Shown here piece after piece: positions 24,335 through 33,173 of a DNA stretch of 35,912 nucleotides. The notes beneath the pieces are model-generated. The model was given only the letters and a program-made list of their open reading frames with translations. It searched no databases and was not told where the DNA came from. Source of the stretch: Actinomycetes bacterium. GTDB taxonomy: Bacteria; Actinomycetota; Acidimicrobiia; Acidimicrobiales; RAAP-2. Within the stretch, counting starts at the first letter, position 1; each line of letters starts with the position of its first letter. Location: the NCBI GenBank assembly GCA_021793395.1, contig JAJYSU010000020.1, positions 1-35,912 of the forward strand, given 5' to 3'. The position numbers and the translations under genes are program-made.

Positions 24335-26200
24335 GTGTCCAGTCAAGCCGCGACGATCGCCGCACCCACCACCTCGGCGGATCCCTACAAGGGCAAGTGG
24401 ATAACTCTGTCGAACACCACCCTCGGAATGTTGATGGTCGCGATTAACCAGTCGATCATCCTGATCGCTCTGCCCGACATTTTCAAGGGCATTCGCCTCA
24501 ACCCGCTCACCCCATCGAACTCCGGTTACTTCCTGTGGCTGCTGATGGGATTCACGGTGGTAACGGCCGTACTCGTGGTGAGCTTCGGACGCCTCGGTGA
24601 CATGTTCGGCCGAGTAAAGATGTATAACCTCGGCTTCGCCGTCTTCACCGTGTTCTCGATCTTGCTCGCGGTGACGTGGATGCACGGCTCGGGTGGCGCG
24701 ATGTGGCTCATCATCATGCGCGTATTCCAGGGAGTGGGCGGAGCGATGCTGTTCGCCAATTCCTCAGCGATTCTGACCGACGCCTTCCCGCCCGACCAGC
24801 GGGGCCTGGCCCTCGGGGTCAACCAGGTAGCGGCCATCGGCGGCTCCTTCATCGGCCTGATCCTCGGCGGCCTGCTCGGCCCCGTCGAGTGGCACCTCGT
24901 CTTCCTGGTCTCGGTGCCCTTCGGTCTCTTCGGCACCTTCTGGGCCTACTTCAAGTTGATCGAACGTGGCGTACGCACGCCGTCCTCCATCGACTGGTGG
25001 GGCAACCTGACCTTCGCCGTCGGACTCATCGCCCTGCTCGTGGGCATCACCTACGGCATCGAGCCCTACCACAGCCAGTCGATGGGCTGGGCCAACCCCA
25101 TGGTGCTCGCCTCGATGGGCGGGGGAATCGTCGTCCTCGCGCTCTTCGGGTGGATCGAGACGAAGGTCGCGAACCCCATGTTTCGCTTGTCTCTGTTTCG
25201 AATCCGAGCCTTCGCTGCGGGCAATGTCGCCAGCCTGCTGGCCTCGCTCGGCCGCGGCGGCCTGATGTTCATACTCATCATCTGGCTCCAGGGGATCTGG
25301 CTCCCCGAGCACGGCTACAGCTTCTCCGCCACGCCGCTGTGGGCGGGGATCTTCATGCTGCCGCTCACGGTCGGATTCCTCATCGCCGGACCCATGTCGG
25401 GCTACCTGTCCGACCACTTCGGAGCTCGCCCGTTCGCCACGGGCGGCATGGTTGCTGCCACCGTGAGCTTCGCTCTCCTCGAGCTACTACCCGCCAACTT
25501 CTCTTACATCTGGTTCGCACTGCTGCTCCTGCTGAACGGTCTGGCGATGGGCCTGTTCGCCTCGCCCAACCGAGCCGGGATCATGAACAGTCTTCCCCCC
25601 AACCAGCGAGGCGCCGGGTCGGGCATGACCGCCACCTTCCAGAACGCGGCCATGGTGCTCTCCATCGGAATCTTCTTCACGCTCATCATCGCCGGACTCG
25701 CCAGTGGCTTGCCCGGCACGCTCTACCACGGACTCGTGGCCCAGGGCATTGCACCGACCGCTGCGGCCAAGGTGTCCCACCTGCCGCCCACCGGCGCACT
25801 GTTTGCCGCCTTCCTCGGGTTCAACCCGATGGGACAACTTCTCGGACCCGCCCTCGGACACCTGTCGCACGCCCAAGCCGCTTACATCACCGGCCGCAGC
25901 TTTTTCCCCCGGCTCGTCTCGCCACCGTTCATGAATGGGCTACGTGAGGCCTTCGACTTCGCCGCCGTAGCCTGCGCCATAGCCGCGGTGGCATCGTGGA
26001 TGCGTGGTGGCAAGTACCACTACGTCGAGGGTGCAGAACTCCGTGCGGTCGCCACTCCTCTCACCCCGATAACGCAGCCTGACGCGATCGCGTGCACCAA
26101 CGGCCGCGGCGACTCACACGGCTCTGCGACGGACACGAACAGCCCCACCTCCCTGACGATAACGCCGAAGGGAGTACAGGGATCGCCACACAATGGGTGA
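24335..26200 (+). CDS. MFS exporter, DHA2 (EmrB/QacA) family, 14 TM
   Basis: This is a proton-driven multidrug or metabolite exporter. The 621-residue protein starts in the first TM helices with KWITLSNTTLGMLMVAINQS and IILIALPDIF. It shows the MFS motif A-like GRLGDMFGRVKMY, motif C-like GGSFIGLILGGLLGP, and about 14 TM segments up to residue 580. A Ser/Thr-rich cytoplasmic tail of about 45 residues follows. A stretch between TM 11 and 13 (YHGLVAQGIAPTAAAKVSHL) is a family-typical loop. The GTG at 24335 has GGGAG five bases upstream; an ATG at 24323 and frame extension to 24167 exist. The operator pair immediately upstream predicts inducible expression. Confidence 0.88.
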   Translation: MSSQAATIAAPTTSADPYKGKWITLSNTTLGMLMVAINQSIILIALPDIFKGIRLNPLTPSNSGYFLWLLMGFTVVTAVLVVSFGRLGDMFGRVKMYNLGFAVFTVFSILLAVTWMHGSGGAMWLIIMRVFQGVGGAMLFANSSAILTDAFPPDQRGLALGVNQVAAIGGSFIGLILGGLLGPVEWHLVFLVSVPFGLFGTFWAYFKLIERGVRTPSSIDWWGNLTFAVGLIALLVGITYGIEPYHSQSMGWANPMVLASMGGGIVVLALFGWIETKVANPMFRLSLFRIRAFAAGNVASLLASLGRGGLMFILIIWLQGIWLPEHGYSFSATPLWAGIFMLPLTVGFLIAGPMSGYLSDHFGARPFATGGMVAATVSFALLELLPANFSYIWFALLLLLNGLAMGLFASPNRAGIMNSLPPNQRGAGSGMTATFQNAAMVLSIGIFFTLIIAGLASGLPGTLYHGLVAQGIAPTAAAKVSHLPPTGALFAAFLGFNPMGQLLGPALGHLSHAQAAYITGRSFFPRLVSPPFMNGLREAFDFAAVACAIAAVASWMRGGKYHYVEGAELRAVATPLTPITQPDAIACTNGRGDSHGSATDTNSPTSLTITPKGVQGSPHNG

Positions 26201-27154
26201 CGGTCCGCCGTGTCCCACGTGCGAGCAACGCGGACTGTTCTGTGTACTGCGCGGGTGTCCACTCCCTGCGTGGAAGGAACAACGTCAACTCCAGCCCAGT
26301 TGTCTGACTACGTAACGGTCACGACAACAGCCGAAGCCGATAGGCGTCCTCTCCACGTGCGAACGGCGCCGGGTACTCGGGCTCACTCGCGCGACAATGA
26401 TCGAATTGGTGCTTCGACACGGCGGCTGGTGCGGTAGTGGCTCACGTAGTCGCGACGATCGACGGAGGGCCGCTGCCGGTCTGCGGAGAACGGGTCCGGC
26501 TACGACCAGAGACCGGGACGCAGAAACCGGCGGACTCTCGATCTCGTCACGACACCCTCTTTCCTCCAGCGAACGCCACGAGTGAACGGCCCCGAGAGCG
26601 AGCCACCCGCGATTTCTTCGAGGGGCAACGCGCCCGGGCATCGACACAGTCAGCGACCGACGCGGGTGAAAGTGAGTAGCCGTGATGGGGGACTACGACG
26701 CTACGCGCCGACACGTTTCACGGCGTTCAGTGGCGGCCCGAGCACTCGGTGAGGCACGTCGAGTCCTCGGGCAAGACGCGCGACGAACCAGAGCCCGGTG
26801 TCGCTGCCCACCCGAAAGACCGTCGTGACGCCGCACTGAAGAGTTCAGAGAGTCGAACGAACAGACACCAGACGACCTCGCCCGCGTCTCCGCTCTCACG
26901 ACGACCCTCGCGCGTACGTGCTGACGAACTCGCAGCGGTGCACGGCTCTCCACGACGGTGTGACGTTCCGCCACGTCAGCGCTCACGCTCGTCACCAATC
27001 TCTACGAGATCGCGAGAGAACTCTCCTGCGCCACCCCGGGACGTCGGGCCCTCGGAGGGCACCAACGTCGGTCGACAGCTCTCTCGTTCCGGCGAGCGCT
27101 CGCCGACGTCGAGTACGAGCAGATCGCCGGTTGATCGAACACGTGAGGGTCTCC
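26201..27154. other. Gene desert of about 950 nt
   Basis: No ORF here has a believable protein: the longest (26749-27174, plus) is Arg/Ser/Pro-rich and low in hydrophobics. GC is similar to neighbouring genes. I see no RNA gene, strong hairpin or repeat. It may be an eroded gene or a spacer between the two transporter genes, which converge on it. Confidence 0.45.
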
Positions 27155-28444
27155 TCAATGCCGCCACTCGTTAGACGTCGGCGCTCGTAGCCGACCCTGG
27201 CGGTCCCGCTGCAGTCGACGTCCGAGCGGACGCGTCAGCGCGAGATAGCCAGCGGCGCATACCGTTCCGTCGATGCCGCACGCGACGAAGAGCCACGCGG
27301 ACCCCCACGCGTGAAGTACGGCAATGCCGCAGATCGGTGCGACTAGGCGTGCCACCCCCCACGACGAGTTCTGTACGCCCGCGTAGCGGGCTCGGGCCGA
27401 TCTCGGCGCAATGTCGGCGACGACCGAGCTAAGGATCCCCGCGGTCCCGACTTCGCCGATGCTCCACACCACCACAGAAGCGCCGTAGCCGAGCGTGCTG
27501 TGCGCGAGCGCGGACGACGCAAACCCGATCCCGACGACGAGCGTCGACGCCGACAAAAGTTGCATCCTGCCCACGCGATTCACGAACCGCGAGAGGAGCG
27601 GTTGGAGGACAACGATAAGCACACCGTTCACGGCGATATCGATGCCGTAGGCCGCCGGCGAGAGACCTGATCGCACCATCGCCAGTGGCAGAGTCACCGA
27701 AGCCTGTTGGTAGAGCGTCGCGTACGCGAGGGCCAGGAGTGTGATCCCCATGAGTAGTGGGTCTCGCAAGGCTGTACGGAGCCCCGGGGGTCGGACATCG
27801 TTAGCCCCGCTCGACGGCGGCGCCAACGACAATGAGTCTCGCGGCGCCGGTGCGTTCGAGGCGACTCGCCGAAGGCGTCGGGTGCTGTCGTGCGTACCGG
27901 CGAGCACGACGAGCGCTCCCACGACGCAACTCGAACCGTCCGCGAGGAACATGAGGGAGGCGTGGTGAGAGACGAGGAATCCCGCGGCCACCATCGCGAT
28001 CGCGAAACCCAAGTTCGTCGCCCAGAAGAGCAGCGCGTAGGCGTGGCGGCGGTGCGCCACATCGATAAGGTCGGCCACCATCGCCGTCTCCGCGGGACGG
28101 CCGAGACCGAGTGCGAAACCGTAGACGAGGACCGCCGCCCACAGGACGTCGGTGTTGGGTGCGAAATAGACCGGGATCAGCAGCGCGCCCGAGGAGACCA
28201 GACTCACCGTAATGATCAGTTTGCGGCCCAGCCGATCCGCGAGGATCCCGCCGACGACCGGTGCAGCGAGTGATCCTATTCCAAAGGCTGAGAGGACTGC
28301 TCCCACTTCAAGCAGGGGAACGTGGCGCACGGTGGTGAGATAGAGCGAGAGGAACGGAAGGACGAACGAACCCATTCGGTTGACCAGCCTCGCGCTGAAT
28401 AGCGCCCAGAACTCACGCGGCAGCCGGTCAGCCGCGGGCCTCAT
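27155..28444 (-). CDS. MFS transporter, 12 TM
   Basis: This is a 429-residue major facilitator. Helix 1 begins WALFSARLVNRMGSFVLPFL. The loop 2-3 signature GGILADRLGRKLIITVSLV is the classic G-x-x-x-D-R-x-G-R-R/K motif, and FALGLGRPAETAMVADLI lies in TM 4-5. A hydrophilic central loop (about residues 190-220, RRLRRVASNAPAPRDSLSL) separates two six-TM halves. Substrate is unknown; the sequence is of the drug or sugar-efflux-like type. The ATG at 28442-28444 has no ribosome site. TATCAT read leftward at 28497-28492 is a good -10 box, giving a leader of about 40 nt. No operon partner is seen. Confidence 0.82.
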   Translation of the reverse strand: MRPAADRLPREFWALFSARLVNRMGSFVLPFLSLYLTTVRHVPLLEVGAVLSAFGIGSLAAPVVGGILADRLGRKLIITVSLVSSGALLIPVYFAPNTDVLWAAVLVYGFALGLGRPAETAMVADLIDVAHRRHAYALLFWATNLGFAIAMVAAGFLVSHHASLMFLADGSSCVVGALVVLAGTHDSTRRLRRVASNAPAPRDSLSLAPPSSGANDVRPPGLRTALRDPLLMGITLLALAYATLYQQASVTLPLAMVRSGLSPAAYGIDIAVNGVLIVVLQPLLSRFVNRVGRMQLLSASTLVVGIGFASSALAHSTLGYGASVVVWSIGEVGTAGILSSVVADIAPRSARARYAGVQNSSWGVARLVAPICGIAVLHAWGSAWLFVACGIDGTVCAAGYLALTRPLGRRLQRDRQGRLRAPTSNEWRH

Positions 28445-28635
28445 CTATGGAGAGGCGCGCGGGAAATGAGTGTCAGCAGGTGCACGCGCCGATGATAGTT
28501 GACGACACGTGAGCGTGGCGACGCGGTGCCATCAGGAACAACGCGCTCAGCGGCGTGACGTGATCGTCGACGGCTGGGGTCGGCGCTCGTCGGTCATGGC
28601 CGTAGAGAATTTTCGGCTAACTCCTGCGGCGGCCC

Positions 28636-28665
28636 TTGCTGTTCTGGATCCAGACTGCGTAAATT
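28636..28665 (+). promoter_or_regulatory. Promoter for a leaderless DinB-like transcript
   Basis: TTGCTG (28636-28641) and TAAATT (28660-28665) are 18 bp apart. TAAATT ends six bases before the ATG at 28672, so the message would start at the initiation codon. Confidence 0.5.
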
Positions 28666-28671
28666 CGGTGC

Positions 28672-29229
28672 ATGGACCCGGGCGAGCACGGCGACAGCGC
28701 AGCACTGGTGATGGACGAGCACGGCCGAACCGAGCCTCCGGCGGCGGCCGACGAGACGACGATGCTCCTAGGGTTCCTCGACTATCAGCGTGCGACGTTC
28801 GCCTGGAAGTGCCACGGCCTCGGTTCGCACGACCTCAATGCTACGACCGCCGCTTCAACGATGACGCTCGGCGGGATGCTGAAGCACCTCGCACTCGTCG
28901 AAGAGGGGAGGTCCTCGTGCTCATTGTTCGGCCGCGACTACTCGCCGCCCTGGGATGGCGTCGACTGGGAGTCCGACCCTGACTGGGAGTGGCGCACCGC
29001 GTCCGACGACAGCCCTGAAGCGCTACGAGCCCTGTGGGAGGACGCCGTCGTGCGGTCGCGCCAACGAGTCGCCGACGGTGATTTGGACCGTCTCGCCGTA
29101 CGTATCTGGCCAGACGGGAGGGCGCCGAGCCTACGCTGGATCATGCTCCACATGATCGAAGAGTACGCACGACACAACGGCCACGCGGACCTGCTCCGCG
29201 AAGCTATCGACGGTGAGACCGGCGAATAG
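28672..29229 (+). CDS. DinB-like four-helix protein (DUF664 type)
   Basis: This belongs to the DinB/YfiT-like superfamily, whose members are metal-binding thiol-dependent enzymes or of unknown role. The 185 residues include TTMLLGFLDYQRATFAWKC, STMTLGGMLKHLALVEEG, PPWDGVDWESDPDWEWR, DSPEALRALWEDAVVRSR, and LRWIMLHMIEEYARHNGHAD. The His of KHLA and the His pair of YARHNGHAD are the family metal ligands. This matches full-length actinobacterial DUF664 proteins throughout. The start is set by the promoter six bases upstream; an ATG at 28711 (MDEHGRTEPP) is also plausible. It lies at the left edge of a partly decayed accessory stretch that holds a second, broken DinB gene. Confidence 0.85.
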   Translation: MDPGEHGDSAALVMDEHGRTEPPAAADETTMLLGFLDYQRATFAWKCHGLGSHDLNATTAASTMTLGGMLKHLALVEEGRSSCSLFGRDYSPPWDGVDWESDPDWEWRTASDDSPEALRALWEDAVVRSRQRVADGDLDRLAVRIWPDGRAPSLRWIMLHMIEEYARHNGHADLLREAIDGETGE

Positions 29230-29323
29230 GCCACCGCCGTCCGCTCACGACGCCCGCGCTCAGCGCAGGTGTCGCGTCATCAGTGGCTAACCGTCACTCG
29301 ACACGCCGACAGGGCGGGCGCAC

Positions 29324-29593
29324 ATGCCGCCGTTAGCGCGCGACTACCCGGCAGCGTCCCCGCCGTCAGCTACGAGCGGCCTCGAGTGGTCAGAGAAGGT
29401 CGGCCGTACGCGAACCTGCACGCTCGACAGGACACGAGTGCGGTCCGCCAGGCGATGGATCTCGCAACGCCGCGCGCTCGTCGAGCGTCGGCTCGACCGA
29501 CTCGGGAAGTACCTCGTCGCTGGCGAACAACCCCGACAAGGGATTCCGGCGTGGCACAGCATACGGTGGGTGAAACCGGGAGGATCCCCATGA
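29324..29593 (+). pseudogene. 5'-truncated ArsR-family regulator remnant
   Basis: From about 29375 the frame reads LEWSEKVGRTRTCTLDRTRV, then RRWISQRRALVERRLDRLGK. This is the C-terminal part of ArsR-family repressors of the type that precede SRPBCC (AHSA1) genes (R-T-C-x-L, then W-x-x-x-R-A-L-x-E-R-R-L-D-R-L). The DNA-binding helix-turn-helix that should precede it is missing; the 50 upstream residues are unrelated. The frame ends overlapping the first codon of the SRPBCC gene. The assignment rests on this one motif block and its position. Confidence 0.5.
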
Positions 29594-29907
29594 CCAATCG
29601 ATCCGTGATCCACGACACGTTCGTCATCGAGCGGACGTACGCAGCCAGCCCGTCGACAGTGTTCGCCGCCTTCGCATCAGAGAAGGCCATGAGCGTCTGG
29701 GGCGACACTGGCGACATAGCCCAAGCCCCGCCGGCAACCGGGCCGGCCGAGTTCGACTTGCGGGTCGGCGGGCACGAACGCTTCGGAGTCAACCACGAGG
29801 GCGTCAGTAACACCTATGACGCTCTCTACTACGACATCGTGCCGGATCAGCGACTCGTCTACCCAGGTACGCAGAAAGCGATCTTGCACAAGTGGCACAA
29901 GAGGTAG
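29590..29907 (+). pseudogene. 3'-truncated SRPBCC (AHSA1-like) protein
   Basis: The ATG at 29590 with GGGAGG six bases upstream starts TNRSVIHDTFVIERTYAASP, STVFAAFASEKAMSVWG, FDLRVGGHERFGVNHEG and YDIVPDQRLVY, the first two thirds of an AHSA1-type START-fold domain. After about 29865 the expected C-terminal strands and helix are replaced by PGTQKAILHKWHKR and a stop. The full family length is about 150-160 residues; here 105 remain. The break coincides with the start of DinB-like sequence in another frame, so a deletion has joined two genes. It forms a decayed ArsR-SRPBCC pair with the preceding remnant. Confidence 0.65.
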
Positions 29908-30110
29908 GTGTCGCCGCGGCGCTCCTCGCTCACTGCTTCGCCGACATCGACGAGGAAGCGTGGCACCGAGAGTGTATGTACAATTTTCCGGCGCCCTCGA
30001 AGCGCGACATCGTCTGGCTGGCGGCTCACACCCTGCACGAAGGTGAGCATCACCTTCGGGACTTCGACCGGGTCATGGAGCAGGCGGCCACGCTGTCCTC
30101 GGCGCCGTAG
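29892..30110 (+). pseudogene. 5'-truncated DinB-family protein
   Basis: From the GTG at 29892 the frame reads AAALLAHCFADIDEEAWHRE, YNFPAPSKRDIVWLAAHTLH, and EGEHHLRDFDRVMEQ. This is the C-terminal third of DinB-superfamily proteins, with the HTxHEGxHHxxD metal-ligand helix. The first two helices are missing; they would lie where the truncated SRPBCC gene is, in a different frame. Translation from GTG 29892 could still give a 72-residue peptide. Confidence 0.6.
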
Positions 30111-30154
30111 AGGGATCGGCCATCAGGCACAGTGGAGTCGACGACACTGTCGCC

Positions 30155-30556
30155 ATGACCCTGAACCCGTCGAGTCACCTGCGCATCGCCCGTCCCAGCC
30201 GTGACTTCCAGCGAGCCGAGCGCTTCTGGACTGACGGGCTCGGCCTCCAGGTGCTCTACCGAACCGGGTCGGAAGCCGACGGTGGCCACGCCCTTGTGAT
30301 GCTCGCGTGGCCAGAGGCAACCTGGCATCTGGAGCTGGTCGATGATCCGCACGGGGAGACCCCACCGAGCCCGACCGAGGAGGACCTTCTCGTCCTCTAT
30401 GTCGGCGCACCCCTCAGAAGCGACCTGATCAGCCGACTCGTCGGAGCTGGCGGCGAGCTCGTGGCCGCGCGCAACCCGTACTGGGACCGATGGGGAGTCA
30501 CCATCAAAGACCCAGACGGCTACCGGCTGGTTCTGAGCCACCGCACCTGGCCTTGA
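30155..30556 (+). CDS. VOC-superfamily (glyoxalase/bleomycin-resistance-like) protein
   Basis: This is a 133-residue vicinal-oxygen-chelate domain protein. SSHLRIARPSRDFQRAERFW, then DGLGLQVLYRTG form the first beta-alpha-beta-beta-beta unit. WHLELVDDP, LLVLYVGAPL, AARNPYWDRWGVTIKDPDGY and RLVLSHRTW form the second. The metal positions look like His(HLRI), Glu(HLELV) and a C-terminal polar residue. The substrate is unknown: members range from lactoylglutathione lyases to antibiotic-binding proteins. It is intact, between a broken DinB gene and a broken alpha/beta hydrolase gene. Confidence 0.8.
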   Translation: MTLNPSSHLRIARPSRDFQRAERFWTDGLGLQVLYRTGSEADGGHALVMLAWPEATWHLELVDDPHGETPPSPTEEDLLVLYVGAPLRSDLISRLVGAGGELVAARNPYWDRWGVTIKDPDGYRLVLSHRTWP

Positions 30557-30710
30557 GCCACGAAGCGCCCGGTCCCGGTCGTGCAAGCAAGCCGCCGAGC
30601 CGCAGGGCTGTGCCCGGATGCGGATCGATGGACGGATGGCTATAGCACCGCGCTGGCGACAGCTCGGAAATCGGCCAGTGCTGCCTGACGGGCTGAGCGA
30701 TGAGGGGACC

Positions 30711-31529
30711 ATGCCGATGAGTGAGGCCTTGGTGGTGAGCCGTGGGAATGCTCGGCTGGTCGGGGAACGCTGGCTGGGGTCTGGTCCTACCGTGGTGCTG
30801 CTGCACGCGGGGGTGACGGACCGACGAAGTTGGCAGGCCGTGGCGGCTGGCCTTGACGGGGTGGCCACCGTCGTCTCCTACGACCGGCGCAGCTTCGGCG
30901 AGACGGCCCCTTCTTCGACCGAATCCTTCTCTCACGTCGATGACCTGCTCGCCGTGCTCGACGAGGTCACGGACGGCCCCGCATGGTTGGTGGGGAGCTC
31001 CGCCGGCGGCGGCGTGGCCCTCGACGCTGCCATCGCCGCGCCCGAGCGGCTAGCCGGCTTGATGCTGTTCGCCCCGGCGATCAGTGGCGCTCCCGAGCCG
31101 GAGTTGGACCCGGACACCGCACGCTTCGACTGCCTGCTCGACAAGGCCATCGAGGCCGGCGACTGGGACGAGCAGAACCGCCTCGAGGCGTGGCTGTAGC
31201 TCGACGGCCCGGCCCAGTTCGAGGGGAGGGTCGAGGGACCAGCCCGCAGCCTCCTGCTGGACATGAACAGCGTCCTCCTCGCCAACGCCGTTCCCGAAGA
31301 TGCAGGAGCCAGCGGCATCGACGCGTGGAGCTAGCTTCACCGCGTGAACGCTCCGGCCACCGTGGCCTGCGGGGACCTCGATGTCAGCTTCCTGGTTGAG
31401 CGGAGCCGCGAGCTGGCCGACCGCTTGCCCAAGGGTCGTCACCGGCTCCTCTCCGGCATGGCCCACCTGCCGCAGCTCGAGAACCCCGCCGCCGCTGTTG
31501 GCGTGATCGCTGACGCCCTCGTCGGCTGA
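30711..31529 (+). pseudogene. Alpha/beta hydrolase interrupted by two in-frame TAG codons
   Basis: The ATG at 30711 has GAGGGG upstream. The frame reads ARLVGERWLGSGPTVVLLHA, VTDRRSWQAVAAGL, VVSYDRRSFGET and WLVGSSAGGGVALDAAIAAP. Ser97 in GSSAG is the nucleophile, and HAG provides the oxyanion region. TAG occurs at codon 163 (31197-31199) and codon 208 (31332-31334). Yet the same frame goes on with RSLLLDMNSVLLANAVP, ATVACGDLDVSF (Asp224) and GMAHLPQLENP (His252) to a TGA at 31529. Total length (272 codons) is normal. So the triad Asp and His lie beyond the stops, and the first product (162 residues) would be inactive. It looks like a young pseudogene. Confidence 0.75.
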
Positions 31530-32238
31530 GGCATGCACCGCAGTCCCAACCCCCAACGGGCACGTCCCAGGTGAGAGGCGGTGTCGGCTGGGGAGCGTCC
31601 CGTAGGGCCGGTGATCTGCCCGGTGACGGGTCACTTTGCGCAACATCTCACGACGGACCTGCCGTCCTCGACTCCCACGACCACCCGCACCACGGCGCCC
31701 CGCCCAGCACCCCGAACGATCGTTCCGGTGGCCATGGCATCTGCGCCGATCAGGTTCAACGCGACCTCCTACCGCGACCGGCGCCTGCGGCGGTTCGGAT
31801 GCCGCTCACGCCCCGATCGGCGGAGCCGAAGCGAGGGACCGGAGGAGGTCATTGATCAGAACAGCTGCATGGCGCTGCACAGTGCAGTGCGTACGCAGCG
31901 GCGCATCCTGCTCCCACCGAGGCACGATCCTCCAGTGTGTCGCCTCGGCGTGCCCTGGTGCGGCGCCTCTTTGCGTACGCAGACGCGTGAGTAGGACCCC
32001 ACAAACTCGCCCCACAAACACAGAAGCCGCTAACCACACATGCTGATCAGCGGCCTGTGCGTACGCACGAAGGCGCGAAAAACGCCCGTACTTGGTGGCG
32101 GGGGTGAAGTCCAGGCTCGTAACCAGCGAGTTATCATCCCGACGACGCCGGGGCAGTGTCCGAGCGGAGGCGGCAGGCACTATCGCTTGTTGCGACATCG
32201 TTCTCCACGGCAGTCTCGTGATCGGCAAAAATGGCTGC
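31530..32238. other. Non-coding stretch with three TGCGTACGCA palindromes
   Basis: No convincing gene is present in these 700 nt. ORFs on both strands, including 31806-32309 on the minus strand, are low-quality and unrecognised. The 10-bp palindrome TGCGTACGCA occurs at 31888-31897, 31972-31981 and 32058-32067, 84 and 86 bp apart. The third is extended to GTGCGTACGCAC. A further palindrome, CTGCAC-a-GTGCAG, is at 31874-31886. The even spacing suggests protein-binding sites or the remains of a mobile-element end. Confidence 0.5.
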
Positions 32239-32592
32239 ATGAAGCCCAATGTTGGCGAGCGCGTCGTCACCGTCTTCCGCTCGAGGCTGGCCGACGACGC
32301 CGAGGCCAACGGCTACGGCGAGCTCGCCGCGCAGATGGAGACCCGTGCCCGGCAGATGCCAGGCTTCGTCGACTTCAAGACCTTCGAAGCGTCCGACGGC
32401 GAGCGAGTGTCGTTGGTCGTGTTCGACACCCTCGCCCACCACGAGATCTGGCGTGACGATCCCGAGCACCGCTCGGCCCAGCAACGCGGTCGTGACACCT
32501 TCTACCGCGAGTACGCGATCTCGGTGTGTCACGAGCTCCAGTGGCGGCACTTCGACAATGCCGACGCGCTCCACGCCGAAGCCGAGTCGTGA
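32239..32592 (+). CDS. Antibiotic-biosynthesis-monooxygenase-like (ABM) domain protein
   Basis: This 117-residue single-domain ferredoxin-like-fold protein has ERVVTVFRSRLADDAEANGY, MPGFVDFKTFEASDGERVSL, VVFDTLAHHEIWRDDPEHRS and RDTFYREYAISVC. The MPGF-x-D-x-K and W-x-x-x-P-E-H-R blocks are typical of ABM-domain proteins, small cofactor-free monooxygenases or heme-degrading or stress proteins. Its precise role is unknown. The frame is open to 32092, but only the part from the ATG at 32239 has family character, and no strong ribosome site is seen. Its TGA overlaps the ATG of the next gene by one base (TGATG), so the two are coupled. Confidence 0.75.
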   Translation: MKPNVGERVVTVFRSRLADDAEANGYGELAAQMETRARQMPGFVDFKTFEASDGERVSLVVFDTLAHHEIWRDDPEHRSAQQRGRDTFYREYAISVCHELQWRHFDNADALHAEAES

Positions 32593-33173
32593 TGCGGGTG
32601 TTCCTCGCCGGAGCGACCGGGGTCATTGGCATCCGGCTCATCCCGCTGCTCGTCGGTGAGGGCCACGAGGTGGCGGGCATGACCCGCTCGCCCGAGAAGG
32701 CGCCCACGATCGCAGCCCTCCGCGCCACGCCCGTCGTCTGCGACGTGTTCGATGCCACAGCGCTCGTCGAAGCCGTCGTCAGCTTCGCGCCAGACCTCGT
32801 CATCCATCAGCTCACTGATCTCCCCGACCACCTCGATCAGCTCTCCGACTACGTGGCGCGCAACAACCGGATCCGCACCGAAGGCACGCGCAACCTGCTC
32901 GCCGCTGCCGTCGCTGTTGGGGCACGCCTTCTCGCGCAGAGCATCGCCTGGATGCCGCCGGGGAGCGGCGCCGCCATCGACGACCACGAACGTCTCGTCC
33001 TCGACGCCGACGGTGTCGTCGTCCGCTACGGCCAGCTCTACGGCCCTGGCACCTACTACCCCGACGCCCTCCCCGCTCCGCCTCGGATCCAGATCGACGA
33101 TGCCGCCCAGCGAACCATGGCACTCCTTGACGCGCCACGCGGCGTCGTGGTGGTCGCCGACGAGAGCGGGTGA
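32592..33173 (+). CDS. NAD(P)-binding epimerase/dehydratase-like protein (extended SDR)
   Basis: This 193-residue protein starts MRVFLAGATGVIGIRLIPLL with the GxxGxxG cofactor loop of extended SDRs. GHEVAGMTRSPEKAPTIAAL, PDLVIHQLTDLPDHLDQ, RTEGTRNLLAAAVAVGARLL and VVVRYGQLYGPGTYY follow. The Tyr-x-x-x-Lys catalytic pair of epimerases is not evident. At 193 residues it is shorter than typical UDP-sugar epimerases (about 310) but fits the short NmrA-like or epimerase-like actinobacterial group. The ATG at 32592-32594 overlaps the ABM stop, giving a two-gene operon. The frame opens earlier at 32526, inside the ABM gene, but without family character. Confidence 0.8.
   Translation: MRVFLAGATGVIGIRLIPLLVGEGHEVAGMTRSPEKAPTIAALRATPVVCDVFDATALVEAVVSFAPDLVIHQLTDLPDHLDQLSDYVARNNRIRTEGTRNLLAAAVAVGARLLAQSIAWMPPGSGAAIDDHERLVLDADGVVVRYGQLYGPGTYYPDALPAPPRIQIDDAAQRTMALLDAPRGVVVVADESG

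Noticed and set aside
30050..30868. 272-residue minus-strand ORF
   Set aside because: It lies opposite the VOC gene and the start of the alpha/beta hydrolase, both with clear motifs; its own translation shows none.
31806..32309. 167-residue minus-strand ORF in the non-coding accessory stretch
   Set aside because: No motif or composition typical of a protein; it covers the palindrome array and overlaps the ABM gene start.
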